Notes: generated by a model not told the origin, from the letters alone. Shown: positions 51,778 through 63,521, counted from the first letter of the stretch. The stretch: 64,000 nt of DNA from Streptomyces sp. NBC_00457 (GCF_036014015.1 NZ_CP107905.1:1116001-1180000), one strand, 5' to 3'. Made by a program: numbers and translations.

Positions 51778-54375
51778 TTACGGGCAATCGGCCGGCACCG
51801 GCCGGGAGATGTCCCGGATCAGCGCCTCGTGCGCGGCCTTCACGCGCGCCACGTCCGGCTTGAGGACCTTGCGGTCGTAAGTCAGCAGGCCGTTGAGCTC
51901 GCCCTCGACGTCGGCGATCTGGGTGTAGACGGCGCCGTTGCCGCCCCGGCAGGCCAGGGCGCGCACCTCGTCGAGCTTGGTGAGGTAGTCGTCGGTGTAG
52001 GTCGCCGGGTCGACGTCGACGTACGACTGCTGCACGGACCAGGCGTGTCCGGGGACCGCGAGGCCGAGGCCGCCGTACTCGCCGCTGACCAGGGCCCGTT
52101 CACCGTCCGGCTGGGGCGGCAGGGCGGGGCTTGGATAGCCGTGCTCGTCCATGATGTCGCCGGTGCCGCCGTCGGCCCCGAGGTTCAGCCCGGACTGGCC
52201 GTTGACCACCCGGGTCGGGTCCCAGGCCTTGGCCTGCTCGGCGATGCGGCCGATGTCGTACTGGCCCCAGCCCTCGTTGAAGGTCACCCACATGACGATC
52301 GACGGGCTGCTGATGTGCTCGTCGATCATCTCCTTCATCTCGCGCTCGTACTGGGCGCGCGAGGCGGCGTTCGGGGTCACCCCGGCGGTCATGGCGGGCA
52401 TGTCCTGCCAGACCATGAGGCCCAGCTTGTCGGCCCAGTAGAACCAGCGGTCCGGCTCGACCTTGATGTGCTTGCGCACCGAGTTGAAGCCGAGCTGCTT
52501 GTGCACCTTCAGGTCGTAGGCGAGTGCTTCGTCCGTCGGTGCGGTGTGCAGGCCGTCGGGCCAGAAGCCCTGGTCCAGGGTGGCCATCAGGAAGATCGGC
52601 TCACCGTTGAGGATCGTGCGGGGAACGCCGTTGACCTTCTCCACGGCGATGGAACGCATCCCGAAGTAGCTGCCGACGCGATCCGAGCCGACGCTCACCT
52701 TCAGGTCGTAGAGGAACGGGTCGTCCGGCGACCACAGGTGCGGGTCGTCGATGGTCAGCGTCAGCGGCTGCCCGGTCCGGCCGCGCGCCGTGGCGACCCT
52801 CTGCTTGCCGTCGTACGCCGTCGCCGTGATCGGTACGCCGTCACGGACGCCCTTCGCCTCGACGGTGACGCGGCCGTTCGGCACGTCCGGCGTGACCTTG
52901 AGCGAGTCGACGTGGTCGCGGGCGACCGGCTCCATCCACACCGTCTGCCAGATGCCCGAACTCGACGTGTACCAGATGCCGCTGGGGTCCAGGCGCTGCT
53001 TGCCCACGGGCGGGTTCTCGCCGTCGGCCGCGTCGGTCGGGTCGTACACGCCGACGATCAGCTCCTGGGTGCGGCCGGGCTTGAGCGCGTCGGTGATGTC
53101 GGCGCTGAACTTGTCGTAGCCGCCCTTGTGCGCGGCGACCTTCTTGCCGTTGACGTACACCTCGGACTGCCAGTCGACCGCGCCGAAGTTGAGCCGCAGC
53201 CGCTGGCCGGACCCGATGCGCCAGTCCGCCGGGACCGTGAAGGTGCGGCGGTACCACATGCGGTCCTCGTGCCGCTGGATGCCGGAGAGCTGGGACTCCA
53301 CGGGGTACGGGACGAGGATGCGCTCGGCGAGGTTCTTGCCGACGGGCGGCTGCTGCCCGGCCTCGGCCGCCGCGAACTGCCAGCGCCCGTTGAGGTTGCG
53401 CCATGCGTCGCGGGTCAGCTGCGGGCGCGGGTACTCGGGGAGGGCGTTGTCCGGGCCGACTTCCTTGGCCCAGGGGGTGCGCAGTTCGTACGTCGAGCGG
53501 TTGGCGCCGCTGCTCCAGAACGAGCCGATCTCCTTGCCGTCGGCGGTGAGTCCGCCCTGGCCGTCGTAGCGGACCTCCGCGGTGCCGCGTGCGGTACCGG
53601 TCTTGTTGCCGACGACCGGTTCCTTGAGGCCCACGAGCAGGGACTTGGGGTCGGACGGGTCCAACCGGGCCGTGGTCAGGGGCCACTTGGCGCCGCCGAT
53701 CACCGCCTCGACGTGGTCGGTGACGGAGGCCGGGGGTGCGGACAGCTCGTGTGCGAAGTCGAGTTTGAGCGTCCGGCCGTCCCTGAGGACGGTGGTGGCG
53801 ATGGCGCCGTCGTAGTCGTAGCCGTCGGGGAGCCGGAAGGCCGACTGGGGGACGGCGACCTTGCTGCCGCCGGGCGGGGTCCAGCGGAGGTGGAGGTTGG
53901 AACCGCCGTAGTGCTCGAAGTACTCCAGCTTGACGTCGTAGGCCTGCCCTGCCGTCAGCTCGATGGGCGCGGCGGTCTGCTCGCGGTCCCAGTCGTCCAC
54001 CCAGTGGTCGATGACCGGCTTTCCGTCGATCCAGAGCCGGAAGCCGTTGTCACCGATGATCGAGAAGGTGGTGGGGCCGGTCTTCTCCGGCACGATCTTT
54101 CCGGTCCAGCGGACGCTGACATCGTTGTCTTGACCGGTGGCGAAGCGCAGGCGCGGCTCCAGGTTGTCGAAGTCGAGGTTCTGGTCGAAGCCGGTGGCCT
54201 TCAGCTCGTGGAAGTCGAAGGCGCCCGGGGCGGAGTGGGTGTAGTACTCGCCCTTCAGACCGTGGATCTCGACCGGGTCGTCGGCCGCCGCGGTGGCGGA
54301 CGACGGGGCGGTGAGGCCGGCGAAGGCGAGGGCTGCGGCGAGCACTAACACGAAGCGGGATCTGCGGTGTCGCAC
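51778..54375 (-). CDS. GH2-family glycosidase with N-terminal PA14 domain, secreted
   Basis: An 865-residue secreted enzyme. Signal FVLVLAAALAFAGLTAPSSA is followed by a PA14 domain (about 38-165; GLKGEYYTHSAPGAFDF, then FRLWIDGKPVIDHWVDDWD), a glycan-binding fold. The GH2 sandwich, Ig-like and barrel domains follow. The acid/base pair is N-E in VTFNEGWGQYD and the nucleophile Glu in LVSGEYGGLG. GH2 includes beta-galactosidase, beta-mannosidase and beta-glucuronidase, and motifs alone do not decide. GTG 54375 follows AAGGAGG. It leads the GH2-GH92 operon. Confidence 0.9.
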   Translation of the reverse strand: MRHRRSRFVLVLAAALAFAGLTAPSSATAAADDPVEIHGLKGEYYTHSAPGAFDFHELKATGFDQNLDFDNLEPRLRFATGQDNDVSVRWTGKIVPEKTGPTTFSIIGDNGFRLWIDGKPVIDHWVDDWDREQTAAPIELTAGQAYDVKLEYFEHYGGSNLHLRWTPPGGSKVAVPQSAFRLPDGYDYDGAIATTVLRDGRTLKLDFAHELSAPPASVTDHVEAVIGGAKWPLTTARLDPSDPKSLLVGLKEPVVGNKTGTARGTAEVRYDGQGGLTADGKEIGSFWSSGANRSTYELRTPWAKEVGPDNALPEYPRPQLTRDAWRNLNGRWQFAAAEAGQQPPVGKNLAERILVPYPVESQLSGIQRHEDRMWYRRTFTVPADWRIGSGQRLRLNFGAVDWQSEVYVNGKKVAAHKGGYDKFSADITDALKPGRTQELIVGVYDPTDAADGENPPVGKQRLDPSGIWYTSSSGIWQTVWMEPVARDHVDSLKVTPDVPNGRVTVEAKGVRDGVPITATAYDGKQRVATARGRTGQPLTLTIDDPHLWSPDDPFLYDLKVSVGSDRVGSYFGMRSIAVEKVNGVPRTILNGEPIFLMATLDQGFWPDGLHTAPTDEALAYDLKVHKQLGFNSVRKHIKVEPDRWFYWADKLGLMVWQDMPAMTAGVTPNAASRAQYEREMKEMIDEHISSPSIVMWVTFNEGWGQYDIGRIAEQAKAWDPTRVVNGQSGLNLGADGGTGDIMDEHGYPSPALPPQPDGERALVSGEYGGLGLAVPGHAWSVQQSYVDVDPATYTDDYLTKLDEVRALACRGGNGAVYTQIADVEGELNGLLTYDRKVLKPDVARVKAAHEALIRDISRPVPADCP

Positions 54376-54420
54376 GGATCCTCCTTGTTGAGGACGTGTG
54401 GCGGCTCTTGCGATTTACAT

Positions 54421-54434
54421 CGTTGCAATCAACG
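54421..54434. promoter_or_regulatory. Inverted repeat upstream of the GH2-GH92 operon
   Basis: CGTTGCAATCAACG is a 5-4-5 inverted repeat, 45 bases before the GH2 start. It contains CGTTGCAA, one half of the common LacI-type TTGCAA-CG-TTGCAA pattern. It differs from the other operators in this window. Confidence 0.45.
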
Positions 54435-54487
54435 GCAGTTGGCATGACAACACGGCTTCCGCTTCCGTGTCCAGGGACATGACAACG

Positions 54488-54519
54488 GTCCCGGGCGAAC
54501 ACATGCTCGCCAGGGACCG
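54488..54519 (-). terminator. Hairpin downstream of glgC
   Basis: Arms GGTCCCGGGCGA (54488-54499) and TCGCCAGGGACC (54508-54519) pair with one mismatch around an 8-base loop. It lies 18 bases beyond the glgC stop. Confidence 0.65.
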
Positions 54520-54537
54520 TTCCACCGAATCCGCGGT

Positions 54538-55758
54538 CTACGGCACCAACTGTCCCTTCCCCAAAGCGATCACTCCGCCCTTGGACACCGTGTACAGCTC
54601 CGCGTCCCGGTCCGGGTTGACGCCGATCGTCGCGCCCGGCGGCACCTCGACGTTCTTGTCCAGCACCGCGCCCCGGACGACCGCGCCCCGGCCGATGTGG
54701 ACGTTGTCGTGCAGCACCGAGCCCTGGACGACCGCTCCGGGGTCGACCACGACACCCGGGGAGAGGACCGACCGCGTGACCTGCCCGCGGATCAGGCAAC
54801 CGGCGCTGATGATGGACTCCCCCGCGATGCCGCCCGCGTTGAAGCGGGCCGGGGAGAGCTGGCCGGAGTGGGTGTAGACGGGCCACTGGCGGTTGTAGAG
54901 GTTGAAGGCGGGGCGCTCGGCGATGAGGTCCATGTGGGCGTCGTAGTAGGCGTCGAGCGTGCCGACGTCGCGCCAGTAGCCCTGGTCCCGGGTGGTCTCG
55001 CCGGGGACGTGGTTCTCGCTGAAGTCGTACAGCTGGGCCTCGCCGCGCTCGGTGAGCTGCGGCAGGATCGAACCGCCCATGTCGTGCACGGAGTTGCGGT
55101 CCTCGGAGTCCCGCTGGAGCGCCTCGATGAGGGACTTGGTGGTGAAGATGTAGTTGCCCATCGAGGCGAAGACGGACTCGGGGTCGTCGGGCAGGCCCGG
55201 CGGGTCGGCGGGCTTCTCCAGGAACTGCTCCACGGTACGGCCGTCGGATGCGGAGCTGATCACGCCGAAGGACGACGACTCGCTGCGCGGGACGCGTATC
55301 CCGGCCACCGTCACGCCCGCGCCGTTCTCTATGTGCTGGGCCAGCATCTGGCGCGGGTCCATGCGGTACACATGGTCGGCGCCGAACACCGCCACGTACT
55401 CGGGACGTTCGTCGTAGATGAGGTTCAGCGACTGGAGGATCGCGTCCGCGCTGCCCAGGAACCAGCGCGGACCGAGCCGCTGCTGGGCCGGGACCGGGGT
55501 GACGTAGTTGCCGAGCAGGCTGGACATCCGCCAGGTGGTGGTGATGTGCCGGTCCAGCGAGTGCGACTTGTACTGCGTCAGGACGCAGATGCGCAGGATG
55601 TCACCGTTGACGAGATTGGACAGGACGAAGTCGACGAGACGGTATGTGCCGCCGAAGGTGACCGCGGGTTTCGCGCGGTCCGCGGTCAGGGGCATCAGAC
55701 GCTTGCCTTCTCCACCCGCCAGTACGATGCCGAGCACCGAAGGTCCGCCACGCCGCAT
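54538..55758 (-). CDS. glgC: Glucose-1-phosphate adenylyltransferase (ADP-glucose pyrophosphorylase)
   Basis: A 406-residue enzyme that makes ADP-glucose from glucose-1-phosphate and ATP for glycogen synthesis. The nucleotidyl loop is [20 protein letters not shown], then [12 protein letters not shown]; the catalytic Asp is in [10 protein letters not shown]; the sugar-phosphate Lys is in [10 protein letters not shown]. The C-terminal left-handed beta-helix has the usual repeats. ATG 55758 follows GGGGAG; an upstream GTG is an alternative. It is divergent from nothing: glgA ends 51 bases upstream on the same strand, so the two probably share a transcript. Confidence 0.96.
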   Translation of the reverse strand: MRRGGPSVLGIVLAGGEGKRLMPLTADRAKPAVTFGGTYRLVDFVLSNLVNGDILRICVLTQYKSHSLDRHITTTWRMSSLLGNYVTPVPAQQRLGPRWFLGSADAILQSLNLIYDERPEYVAVFGADHVYRMDPRQMLAQHIENGAGVTVAGIRVPRSESSSFGVISSASDGRTVEQFLEKPADPPGLPDDPESVFASMGNYIFTTKSLIEALQRDSEDRNSVHDMGGSILPQLTERGEAQLYDFSENHVPGETTRDQGYWRDVGTLDAYYDAHMDLIAERPAFNLYNRQWPVYTHSGQLSPARFNAGGIAGESIISAGCLIRGQVTRSVLSPGVVVDPGAVVQGSVLHDNVHIGRGAVVRGAVLDKNVEVPPGATIGVNPDRDAELYTVSKGGVIALGKGQLVP

Positions 55759-55809
55759 GGCCGCTCCCCTCACCGTGGTTGACCATGATGTGCCCTTGAT
55801 CAGTGGACA

Positions 55810-56961
55810 CTAAGCCTGTTTGAGGATCTCCCGGTAGAGCTGAACCGTCCGGCGGGCGACGGCGTCCCAACCGAACTCCCCCACCGCCCGCTCCCGTCCG
55901 GCCTCGCCCATCCGCCCCGCCGCCTCCGGGTCGCCGAGGACCGAGTCCAGCGCCTGCGCAAGACCCGTCTCGAAGTCGTCGTCCACGGAGACCAGCACGC
56001 CGGTCTTGCCGTCCTCCACGACCTCCGGGATACCGCCGACCCGGGAGGCCACGACGGGAGTTCCGCAGGCCATCGCCTCGAGGTTGACGATGCCGAGGGG
56101 TTCGTACACCGAAGGGCAGACGAACACGGCCGCGTGGGTGAGGAGTTGGATCACGTCGGCGCGCGGCAGCATCTGCGGGATCCAGTGGACGCCCGCGCGG
56201 ACGCTGCTGAGCTCCTGGAACAGGTCGCGGAACTCCCGGTCGATCTCCGGAGTGTCGGGGGCGCCCGCGCACAGCACGACCTGCGCGGCCGGGTCGATGT
56301 GCCGGGCCGCGCGCAGGAGATGGGGCACGCCCTTCTGGCGGGTGATACGGCCGACGAACAGGACGTACGGGCGGTCGGGGTCGACGCCGATCCGGGTGAG
56401 GGCCTCGGTGCCGTGGTCGGGGCGGTAGAGGGTGGTGTCGATGCCGTTGTGGACGACGTGGACCTTGGCCGGGTCCAGCGTGGGATAGCAGCCGAGGATG
56501 TCCTCGCGCATGGCTCCGGATACGGCGATCACCCCGTCGGCGGCCTCGATCGCGGTGCGCTCGGCCCAGCTCGACAGGGCGTATCCGCCGCCGAGTTGCT
56601 CGGCCTTCCAGGGGCGCAGCGGCTCCAGGGAGTGGGCGGTCATCACATGCGGGATGCCGTGCAGGAGCTTGCCGAGGTGGCCGGCGAGGTTGGCGTACCA
56701 GGTGTGGGAGTGGACGAGTTCGCGGCCTTCGAGGGCCGCGGTCATGGCGAGGTCGACGGAGAACGTGCGCAGCGCGTCGTTGGCGGTGTCGAGGCCGGAC
56801 CAGGGGCGGTGCCGCAGCACGCCCTCCGCGCGGCCCTCGCCCCAGCAGTGCACGTCCAGGTCGACGAGGTCGCGCAACTCCCGTGCGAGGAACTCGACAT
56901 GGACGCCCGCGCCGCCGTACACATCCGGGGGGTACTCCCGGGTCAGCAGTCCCACTCGCAC
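55810..56961 (-). CDS. glgA: GT4-family glycogen synthase / alpha-maltose-1-phosphate synthase
   Basis: A 383-residue retaining glycosyltransferase, the short actinobacterial GlgA form (also called GlgM). It uses ADP-glucose from GlgC. The donor-site Gly-rich loop is YPPDVYGGAGVHVEFLAREL, and the catalytic C-terminal motif is CPSVYEPLGIVNLEAMACGT. The mid-region has FVGRITRQKGVPHLLRA. Mycobacterial members form maltose-1-phosphate for the GlgE pathway, which may also apply here. GTG 56961 has AGGGGG six bases upstream; a TTG two codons earlier is possible. It is followed by glgC. Confidence 0.93.
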   Translation of the reverse strand: MRVGLLTREYPPDVYGGAGVHVEFLARELRDLVDLDVHCWGEGRAEGVLRHRPWSGLDTANDALRTFSVDLAMTAALEGRELVHSHTWYANLAGHLGKLLHGIPHVMTAHSLEPLRPWKAEQLGGGYALSSWAERTAIEAADGVIAVSGAMREDILGCYPTLDPAKVHVVHNGIDTTLYRPDHGTEALTRIGVDPDRPYVLFVGRITRQKGVPHLLRAARHIDPAAQVVLCAGAPDTPEIDREFRDLFQELSSVRAGVHWIPQMLPRADVIQLLTHAAVFVCPSVYEPLGIVNLEAMACGTPVVASRVGGIPEVVEDGKTGVLVSVDDDFETGLAQALDSVLGDPEAAGRMGEAGRERAVGEFGWDAVARRTVQLYREILKQA

Positions 56962-57048
56962 CCGCAACCCCCTGTCTCAGCGCCCGGCCCCTTCATGGTC
57001 ACCCAGATGTGGCGCCCGGGGAAGAGCGCGGGGGTCGTTTGAATCCTC

Positions 57049-57066
57049 CCCTCCCTGAAGGGAGGG
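57049..57066 (-). terminator. Short hairpin downstream of the 2Fe-2S protein gene
   Basis: CCCTCCCT (57049-57056) and AGGGAGGG (57059-57066) form a compact stem closing on TGAA. It sits between the 2Fe-2S gene stop (57070) and the glgA start. Confidence 0.65.
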
Positions 57067-57069
57067 TTA

Positions 57070-57789
57070 TCAGGTGAAGCAACAGTCGCCGCAGACGCCT
57101 CCGCCGGGCACGCGGTAGTAGAGGCAGCAGCTGCGGCGCCGGAAGGCGGTGCCGGTGAGGGTTCCGGTGCCCGCGAGCCGGGGGTGGCCGAGAAGCGCCG
57201 TGGTCAGGGTGCGGGCCCGGGCGGCGGCTTCGGGGCGGTCGTTGGTGCGCGCCCAGAGGCCCAGTTGCCGGGCCGCTCCCGCCAGCGCGGAGGCGGCGTT
57301 GCCCCACAGCAGACCGGTGGCGACGCGGTGGCGGGTGTGCAGGGCCGCGGTCAGGGGTTCCAGGTGGGCGTGGAGCACGGTGTCGGCGAGGGTCGCCGCG
57401 TCCGCGGGCAGCGGGCGCACCGCCGTCAGCCAGAGGTCGTCAGGGGCGCTGCCGTCGGGGTCCCAGCGCAGCAGCCGTGGATCGAGGTCGGGGACGAGGC
57501 CGTACAGGGTCGCGCAGCCGAGCGCCGCCGACCACAGCCGGGCCGCGAGCCCCTGCTGGGCCACGGAGGCGGCGATCCGCGGCTCCGGGGCGTGCAGGGC
57601 GCCGGCGACCTTGTGGATGCGGAAAGTCAGGGGACTCGGGTAAACATCCGATGCTGCTTCGGCGTACGTCTCCGCGAGTGTCGGCAGTGGCCGATGCGGG
57701 ACTCCTGTGGTGCGTAGTACGAAGAACCCGCCGAGCGGGCGGAGCGCGGCGAGATCGGGGTCGAGTTCCACGAAGACCAGTAGTACCAA
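57070..57789 (-). CDS. FhuF-like (2Fe-2S) protein, possible ferric-siderophore reductase
   Basis: A 239-residue soluble protein. The C-terminus SCCLYYRVPGGGVCGDCCFT carries C221-C222-10x-C233-xx-C236, the FhuF C-terminal 2Fe-2S site that helps release iron from siderophores by reduction. The body is helical with a conserved GLLWGNAASALAGAARQL stretch. The start is uncertain: TTG 57789 opens the frame and GTG 57771 (ELDPDLAALRP) is possible, neither with a good ribosome site. No siderophore cluster is adjacent, so its role is inferred from the motif only. Confidence 0.85.
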   Translation of the reverse strand: MVLLVFVELDPDLAALRPLGGFFVLRTTGVPHRPLPTLAETYAEAASDVYPSPLTFRIHKVAGALHAPEPRIAASVAQQGLAARLWSAALGCATLYGLVPDLDPRLLRWDPDGSAPDDLWLTAVRPLPADAATLADTVLHAHLEPLTAALHTRHRVATGLLWGNAASALAGAARQLGLWARTNDRPEAAARARTLTTALLGHPRLAGTGTLTGTAFRRRSCCLYYRVPGGGVCGDCCFT

Positions 57790-57999
57790 GGCCCGTAGGG
57801 GGCGCGACCTGGGGGTCCGTGAGGGGTGTCACCCACCTGAGGGAGGACGGAGGCCCGGTCGTACTCCATCGGCAGTAGGACTCAATGAGTGCTCAGGTAC
57901 GACGACGGGAAGGGTTTTTCGCGGGATCGTGTTGGTTATGGAAGACGACCGATCGCCGCGACGGGCCCCGGGCCCCCGCCTCACGCAGAGGAGCAGCTC

Positions 58000-60586
<2,587 letters not shown>

Positions 60587-62026
60587 ATGAGCAATTCAGC
60601 CCAGATCGGCGTCACAGGTCTCGCGGTCATGGGCCGCAACCTCGCCCGCAACTTCGCGCGCAACGGCTACACGGTCGCGCTGCACAACAGGACGTCGGCG
60701 CGGACGCACGCCCTGGTCGAGGAGTTCGGGAGTGAGGGCGACTTCGTCGCGGCCGAGACCGCGAAGGAGTTCGTGGCGGCGCTGGAGCGGCCGCGGCGTC
60801 TGGTCATCATGGTGAAGGCCGGTGAGCCGACGGACGCGGTGATCCAGGAGTTCGCCCCGCTCCTGGAACCCGGCGACATGATCATCGACGGCGGCAACGC
60901 GCACTTCGCCGACACCCGCCGCCGCGAGCGCGACCTGCGCGAGCAGGGCATCCACTTCGTCGGCATGGGCGTCTCCGGCGGCGAGGAGGGCGCGCTGCAC
61001 GGACCGAGCATCATGCCGGGCGGGCCGAAGGAGTCGTACGACTCACTGGGCCCGATGCTCGAGAAGATCTCCGCGAAGGCGGCCGACGGGGCTCCCTGTG
61101 TCGCGCACGTGGGTCCGGACGGCGCCGGGCACTTCGTGAAGATGGTGCACAACGGCATCGAGTACGCCGACATGCAGCTGATCGGCGAGGCGTACCAGCT
61201 GCTGCGCGATGTCGCCGGGTACTCACCCGCGCAGATCGCGGAGATCTTCCGCACCTGGAACACCGGGCGGCTGGATTCGTACCTGATCGAGATCACGGCC
61301 GAGGTGCTGTCGCACGTGGACGCGGCGACGGGCGAGCCGTTCGTGGACGTGGTGGTGGACCAGGCGGAGCAGAAGGGCACGGGGCGGTGGACCGTGCAGA
61401 TCGCGCTCGACCTGGGTGTCCCGGTGTCGGGTATCGCCGAGGCCGTCTTCGCGCGGTCGCTGTCCGGGCACGAGGCGCTCCGCGAGGCATCACGCGGGCT
61501 GGCCGGGCCGAAGGCGTCGCCGCTGAGCGAGGCGGAGGCCGGGGCCTTTGCCGACCGGGTGGAGCAGGCCTTGTACGCCTCGAAGATCGTGTCGTACACG
61601 CAGGGCTTCCATCAGATCGACGCGGCCCGCGACGAGTACGGCTGGGACATCGACCTCGGTGCCGTGGCCTCCATCTGGCGCGGTGGCTGCATTATTCGCG
61701 CGGCGTTCCTGGATCGTATTCGTGCGGCGTACGACGTTCGAGCGGATCTGCCGAGCCTGCTGTCCGACGACACGTTCGCGCAGGAGATCGGGGCGGCGCA
61801 GGACGACTGGCGTGAGGTGATTGTCGCCGCGACGCGGCAGGGGGTGCCGACGCCCGGCTTCTCCGCGGCTCTCGCGTACTACGACGCGCTGCGTGCGGCG
61901 CGGTTGCCTGCGGCGCTTACGCAGGGGCAGCGGGACTTCTTCGGTGCGCACACGTATCGGCGGGTTGATCGGGAGGGGTCGTTCCACACGCTGTGGGGTG
62001 GGGATCGGTCTGAGGTTTCCGCCTAG
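60587..62026 (+). CDS. gnd: 6-phosphogluconate dehydrogenase (decarboxylating)
   Basis: A 479-residue enzyme of the oxidative pentose phosphate pathway, full length. The Rossmann loop is IGVTGLAVMGRNLARNFARN with NRT next; the NADP site is ALHNRTSARTH. The catalytic region has GGNAHFADTRRRERDL, MGVSGGEEGALHGPSIMPGG and the Lys/Asn pair in HFVKMVHNGIEYADMQLI. The C-terminal WRGGCIIRAAFLDRI completes the family pattern. ATG 60587 follows TAGGAG. A hairpin and copy 3 of the dispersed repeat follow the gene. Confidence 0.97.
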   Translation: MSNSAQIGVTGLAVMGRNLARNFARNGYTVALHNRTSARTHALVEEFGSEGDFVAAETAKEFVAALERPRRLVIMVKAGEPTDAVIQEFAPLLEPGDMIIDGGNAHFADTRRRERDLREQGIHFVGMGVSGGEEGALHGPSIMPGGPKESYDSLGPMLEKISAKAADGAPCVAHVGPDGAGHFVKMVHNGIEYADMQLIGEAYQLLRDVAGYSPAQIAEIFRTWNTGRLDSYLIEITAEVLSHVDAATGEPFVDVVVDQAEQKGTGRWTVQIALDLGVPVSGIAEAVFARSLSGHEALREASRGLAGPKASPLSEAEAGAFADRVEQALYASKIVSYTQGFHQIDAARDEYGWDIDLGAVASIWRGGCIIRAAFLDRIRAAYDVRADLPSLLSDDTFAQEIGAAQDDWREVIVAATRQGVPTPGFSAALAYYDALRAARLPAALTQGQRDFFGAHTYRRVDREGSFHTLWGGDRSEVSA

Positions 62027-62067
62027 TCGGTCGGGGGGTTCTGTTCGCTGGCGGGTGCGGGTGCGTG

Positions 62068-62107
62068 GGGGCTGGTCGCGCAGTTCCCCGCGCCCCTGAC
62101 GGGGCGC
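62068..62107 (+). repeat. Dispersed Streptomyces intergenic repeat, copy 3, with hairpin
   Basis: The block at 62068-62097 is identical to copy 2 at 36141-36170. It continues into the hairpin GCGCCCC-TGAC-GGGGCGC (62090-62107), as copy 1 does. It lies 42 bases beyond gnd. Confidence 0.85.
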
Positions 62108-62112
62108 TTGTG

Positions 62113-62140
62113 ATGGGCGGCGTTTTCTGGCGCCGCCCAT
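62113..62140. terminator. Terminator between gnd and the proline-rich gene
   Basis: The 10-bp perfect arms ATGGGCGGCG (62113-62122) and CGCCGCCCAT (62131-62140) close an 8-base loop, followed by TTCCCTTTT. It can serve both strands. Confidence 0.85.
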
Positions 62141-62159
62141 TTCCCTTTTCGTTCTCGGC

Positions 62160-62390
62160 TCACGTCAGTGGTGGGCCCGGTTCCGGGTTTGGTACCGGTT
62201 CTGGGCCCGGTGGGACCGGGGACGGGTCCGGGCCGGGGACCGGGCTGGGGCCCGGTGGGGGGCCGGGTACCGGTGGGGGCTCCGGGGTCGGGACCGGGGA
62301 CGGTGGGGGCTCGGGGTGTGCGGGGTCCGGGCCGGGTGTGGGGCCAGGCGTCGGGCCCGGGGGGACGGGGTCGGGGTTCGGGTTGGTCAT
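62160..62390 (-). CDS. Small proline-rich protein (76 residues)
   Basis: ATG 62390 follows an excellent GGAGGACACC site on the minus strand. The product is nearly all Pro, Gly, Asp, Glu, Val and Ser (NPNPDPVPPGPTPGPTPGPD and so on) and ends PEPGPPLT. There is no signal peptide, cysteine or TM segment. A gene is supported mainly by the ribosome site and by the terminator after its stop; low complexity makes it easy to be wrong. An acidic, unfolded, cytoplasmic peptide is the expected product. Confidence 0.55.
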   Translation of the reverse strand: MTNPNPDPVPPGPTPGPTPGPDPAHPEPPPSPVPTPEPPPVPGPPPGPSPVPGPDPSPVPPGPEPVPNPEPGPPLT

Positions 62391-62462
62391 GGTGTCCTCC
62401 GGCCAGTGGTGAAACGTCGGCTCTGGACTACTCCCCCGCGTACCCGGGCGCGGTGCGGCCAG

Positions 62463-63125
62463 TCACTCGCCGGAGTCAACCGAGGGGTCCAGGTGGCCCG
62501 TCGCCTCCGCGCCGGCCGCGAGGGCCGGGCGGGGGCTGGACAGGACCGGGACCGAGGTCGTCGTCAGCTGCCGGGCCGGGGCCATGGACGGCTGGGCGAG
62601 GACGATCGCGTCGGCGTCGGTGACCTCGTCGGCCGTGGTGGCGATCAGTCGGGCGTATCCGTCCAGGTCGCCCGTTTCGAAGCGCCGCCAGGCGTCCGCC
62701 ACCAGCCGGGTCCGTACGTCCACGGGGCGCCCTGCGCGGTCGGCCTCCTCCTCGATCAGCGACACGGTGGGCCCGAATGTGCTCTCCACCGTGCCGAGGA
62801 CGACCACTCGGGACCCCGTGGCCACCGCGGCGGCCGCCATCGGACGGTCGCCGCGCAGTACCGGTACCCCGATCCCCGCTCCGGCCGACTCGGCGACGCC
62901 GCCGAGGGTCGAGCAGGTGCACAGCACGGCCCGGGCTCCGTCGGCGGCGGCCCGCCGCAGGACGGCACGCACGTCGTCCGCGACCGCCTCGGGGCCTTCG
63001 GCGCGGGCGCGGTCGAGGAGCGATGCGTCGACGAAGTGCCGTAGTTCCAGGCCTGGGTGGTCTTCGTCGCGCAGGGCGTCGAAGACGGGGATGTGGACGG
63101 GTGAGGTGTGAAGGAGTGCGAGCAA
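62463..63125 (-). CDS. Aspartate/glutamate racemase superfamily protein
   Basis: A 220-residue protein. TTG 63125 is chosen: it begins LALLHTSPVHIPVFDAL, the usual N-terminus, and lies 11 bases after the acetyltransferase stop. The first catalytic Cys lies in ARAVLCTCSTLGG. The strand-loop VVVLGTVESTFGP and the region DADAIVLAQPSMAPA follow; the second Cys expected in two-base racemases is not seen, so it may be a decarboxylase-like or non-racemising member. It is probably co-transcribed with the GNAT gene. Confidence 0.8.
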   Translation of the reverse strand: MLALLHTSPVHIPVFDALRDEDHPGLELRHFVDASLLDRARAEGPEAVADDVRAVLRRAAADGARAVLCTCSTLGGVAESAGAGIGVPVLRGDRPMAAAAVATGSRVVVLGTVESTFGPTVSLIEEEADRAGRPVDVRTRLVADAWRRFETGDLDGYARLIATTADEVTDADAIVLAQPSMAPARQLTTTSVPVLSSPRPALAAGAEATGHLDPSVDSGE

Positions 63126-63136
63126 GGTGCCTGACC

Positions 63137-63484
63137 TCAGAATCGGTCGGGGTGTGCCGCCAGCCAGTCCATCGCCGCCCGCTGCAAGTCCGGGTCGGCC
63201 GCCGGGGCCTCCTCGGGGTGGCGTTCCGCCCACTTCACGACGTACGGGCAGAGCGGGGCTACGGCGATGCCCTCGCGCTCGGCCATGGCGTACGGCTCGC
63301 GCGCCAGGGAGCCCGCGATGCCCTGTCCCTCGTGGGCCGGTTCCACGATGGTGTGCACGGGGACCAGAGCGCGCCCCGGCGCTTCGAGCACGAAGTACTC
63401 GATGTGGCCGACGACTTCGCCGTCGCCGCCGAGGGCGTCCAGGCGGCCCGCCGCCCGGTCGTCGCGGATCTCGGTCTCGCTCAT
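63137..63484 (-). CDS. Short GNAT-family acetyltransferase (YjdJ/Gcn5-related type)
   Basis: A 115-residue single-domain protein. ATG 63484 follows CAGGAG. The acetyl-CoA loop is IVEPAHEGQGIAGSLAREP, then REGIAVAPLCPYVVKWAERH, typical of the short PF14542-type N-acetyltransferases. These may acetylate small molecules or proteins; partners are unknown. It lies 37 bases after panD on the same strand. Confidence 0.88.
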   Translation of the reverse strand: MSETEIRDDRAAGRLDALGGDGEVVGHIEYFVLEAPGRALVPVHTIVEPAHEGQGIAGSLAREPYAMAEREGIAVAPLCPYVVKWAERHPEEAPAADPDLQRAAMDWLAAHPDRF

Positions 63485-63521
63485 GGGCACGCTCCTGGTC
63501 CGAAATGTGCGGCCGACGCGG

